DNA of 5,914 nt from an uncultured Bacillota bacterium. GTDB taxonomy: Bacteria > Bacillota > Clostridia > Peptostreptococcales > Anaerovoracaceae. This document shows, in pieces, positions 5,343 to 5,914 of the stretch. The number at the start of each line of letters is the position of its first letter. Position 1 is the first letter of the stretch. Below the pieces are notes generated by a model that saw only the letters and a list, made by a program, of their open reading frames with translations, did not search any database and was not told the DNA's origin. The position numbers and the translations under genes are program-made. Where the stretch lies: assembly GCA_946629205.1 (NCBI GenBank), contig CAMOXP010000091.1, positions 1 through 5,914 of the forward strand, read 5' to 3'.

Positions 5343-5914
5343 TTACAGTCCGATCATGGTTCCGGCGAAGATGCCGTAGTAGTTGCCGAGGACGTAGCCC
5401 AGGGTCCCTACCAGGATGGCGGGGACGATGAGGCTGTTCCAGCCTTTGGCGATGGCCATGGCTGCGGCGGTGGTCGGTCCGCCGATGTTGGCATTGGATG
5501 CGATGATGATCTCCTCCAAACCGAAACGCAAAAGCTTTCCAAATACGAAGGAGAACAGCATGTTCACGAATACGATGATCGCGCAGAACAGAAGCAGCAG
5601 CGGCGCCTTTGTCACGATCATGTAGATCGACGCCGGCACGCCGATGACCGCGAAGAAGATGTGGATCAGATAGGTGCCGATTTCCTGCGCGCCCGGCATG
5701 TCGCCGATCTGCTTCGGGAACAGGGTCGCCACCAGCATGGTCAGTGTAGTGATGATCAGATACTTGTTGCCCAGCAGCCCGTTCAGAAGTGACAGACCGA
5801 AGTTCGATGTGGGGATCAGCCCTGCGAAGACTTCGGCGATCTTAACGGAAACTGCCACGATCACCAGGGACAGCGCAACGCAGACCGCGATGTCTTTGAG
5901 CGAGATCTGCTTGG
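5343..5914 (-). CDS. DUF819 (YjcL-like) integral membrane protein, C-terminal part
   Basis: The reading frame is open to the right edge of the window, so only the last 189 residues are seen; the N-terminus lies outside. The visible part has about five hydrophobic segments suited to membrane helices. It carries the DUF819-typical stretch ASNANIGGPTTAAAMA (fragment residues 138-153), followed by KGW and a Gly-rich final helix pair (PAILVGTLGYVLGN). DUF819 proteins are multi-pass inner membrane proteins resembling transporters; the transported substrate is not known to me. A GTG inside the frame at 5864 is not taken as the start, because 16 in-frame codons without a stop precede it in the window. 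The stop codon is followed 7 bases later by the paired palindromic repeat, a likely transcript end. Confidence 0.82.
   Translation of the reverse strand, partial: KQISLKDIAVCVALSLVIVAVSVKIAEVFAGLIPTSNFGLSLLNGLLGNKYLIITTLTMLVATLFPKQIGDMPGAQEIGTYLIHIFFAVIGVPASIYMIVTKAPLLLLFCAIIVFVNMLFSFVFGKLLRFGLEEIIIASNANIGGPTTAAAMAIAKGWNSLIVPAILVGTLGYVLGNYYGIFAGTMIGL

Noticed and set aside
5328..5792. Plus-strand open frame opposite the DUF819 gene
   Set aside because: The translation is Asp/His/Gln-rich low-complexity, a typical antisense image of hydrophobic membrane-protein codons.

Overview
The window looks like a chromosomal stretch from a low-to-mid-GC Gram-positive anaerobe of the Bacillota, most likely the class Clostridia. 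The support is strong purine-rich Shine-Dalgarno sites (AGGGAGGT, GGAGAG, GGGTGAGG), a ribonuclease M5 gene (a typically Firmicute 5S rRNA maturase), a DUF819 membrane protein, and palindromes with a GAACCGTCCC core of the kind scattered through many clostridial and bacillar genomes. Genus is not resolvable from the sequence. All five genes lie on the minus strand, so transcription runs from right to left. No rRNA, tRNA, CRISPR array, insertion sequence or recombinase gene is visible.

Layout, right to left in transcription order. At 5914-5343 is the C-terminal part of a DUF819 (YjcL-like) multi-pass membrane protein, open at the window edge. A 220-bp gap follows, carrying a near-perfect head-to-head pair of palindromic repeats (5252-5336) and then a possible promoter. 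At 5122-3950 is a membrane-anchored, extracytoplasmic calcineurin-type metallophosphoesterase with a Pro/Glu-rich stalk. A 56-bp gap, almost entirely filled by another copy of the palindrome (3905-3947), leads to 3893-3276, ribonuclease M5 (rnmV), which ends in a likely intrinsic terminator. A short AT-rich promoter region then drives 3140-2181, an unrecognised, mostly helical 319-residue protein. A 187-bp gap holds a good sigma-A-type promoter with a hairpin at the predicted transcript start, followed by 1993-50, an EF-G paralogue of the EF-G-2/FusA2-like type, and a hairpin at the left edge that is probably its terminator.

The genes do not form an obvious pathway. EF-G-like GTPase and RNase M5 both belong to the translation apparatus, but each appears to be its own unit or at most paired with a neighbour; the transporter-like protein and the phosphoesterase are surface proteins of unknown substrate. 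The most notable structure is the dispersed palindromic repeat: three full copies in two intergenic gaps, bracketing the phosphoesterase gene, placed where they could act as terminators or attenuators. I did not find convincing evidence for a new multi-gene system.
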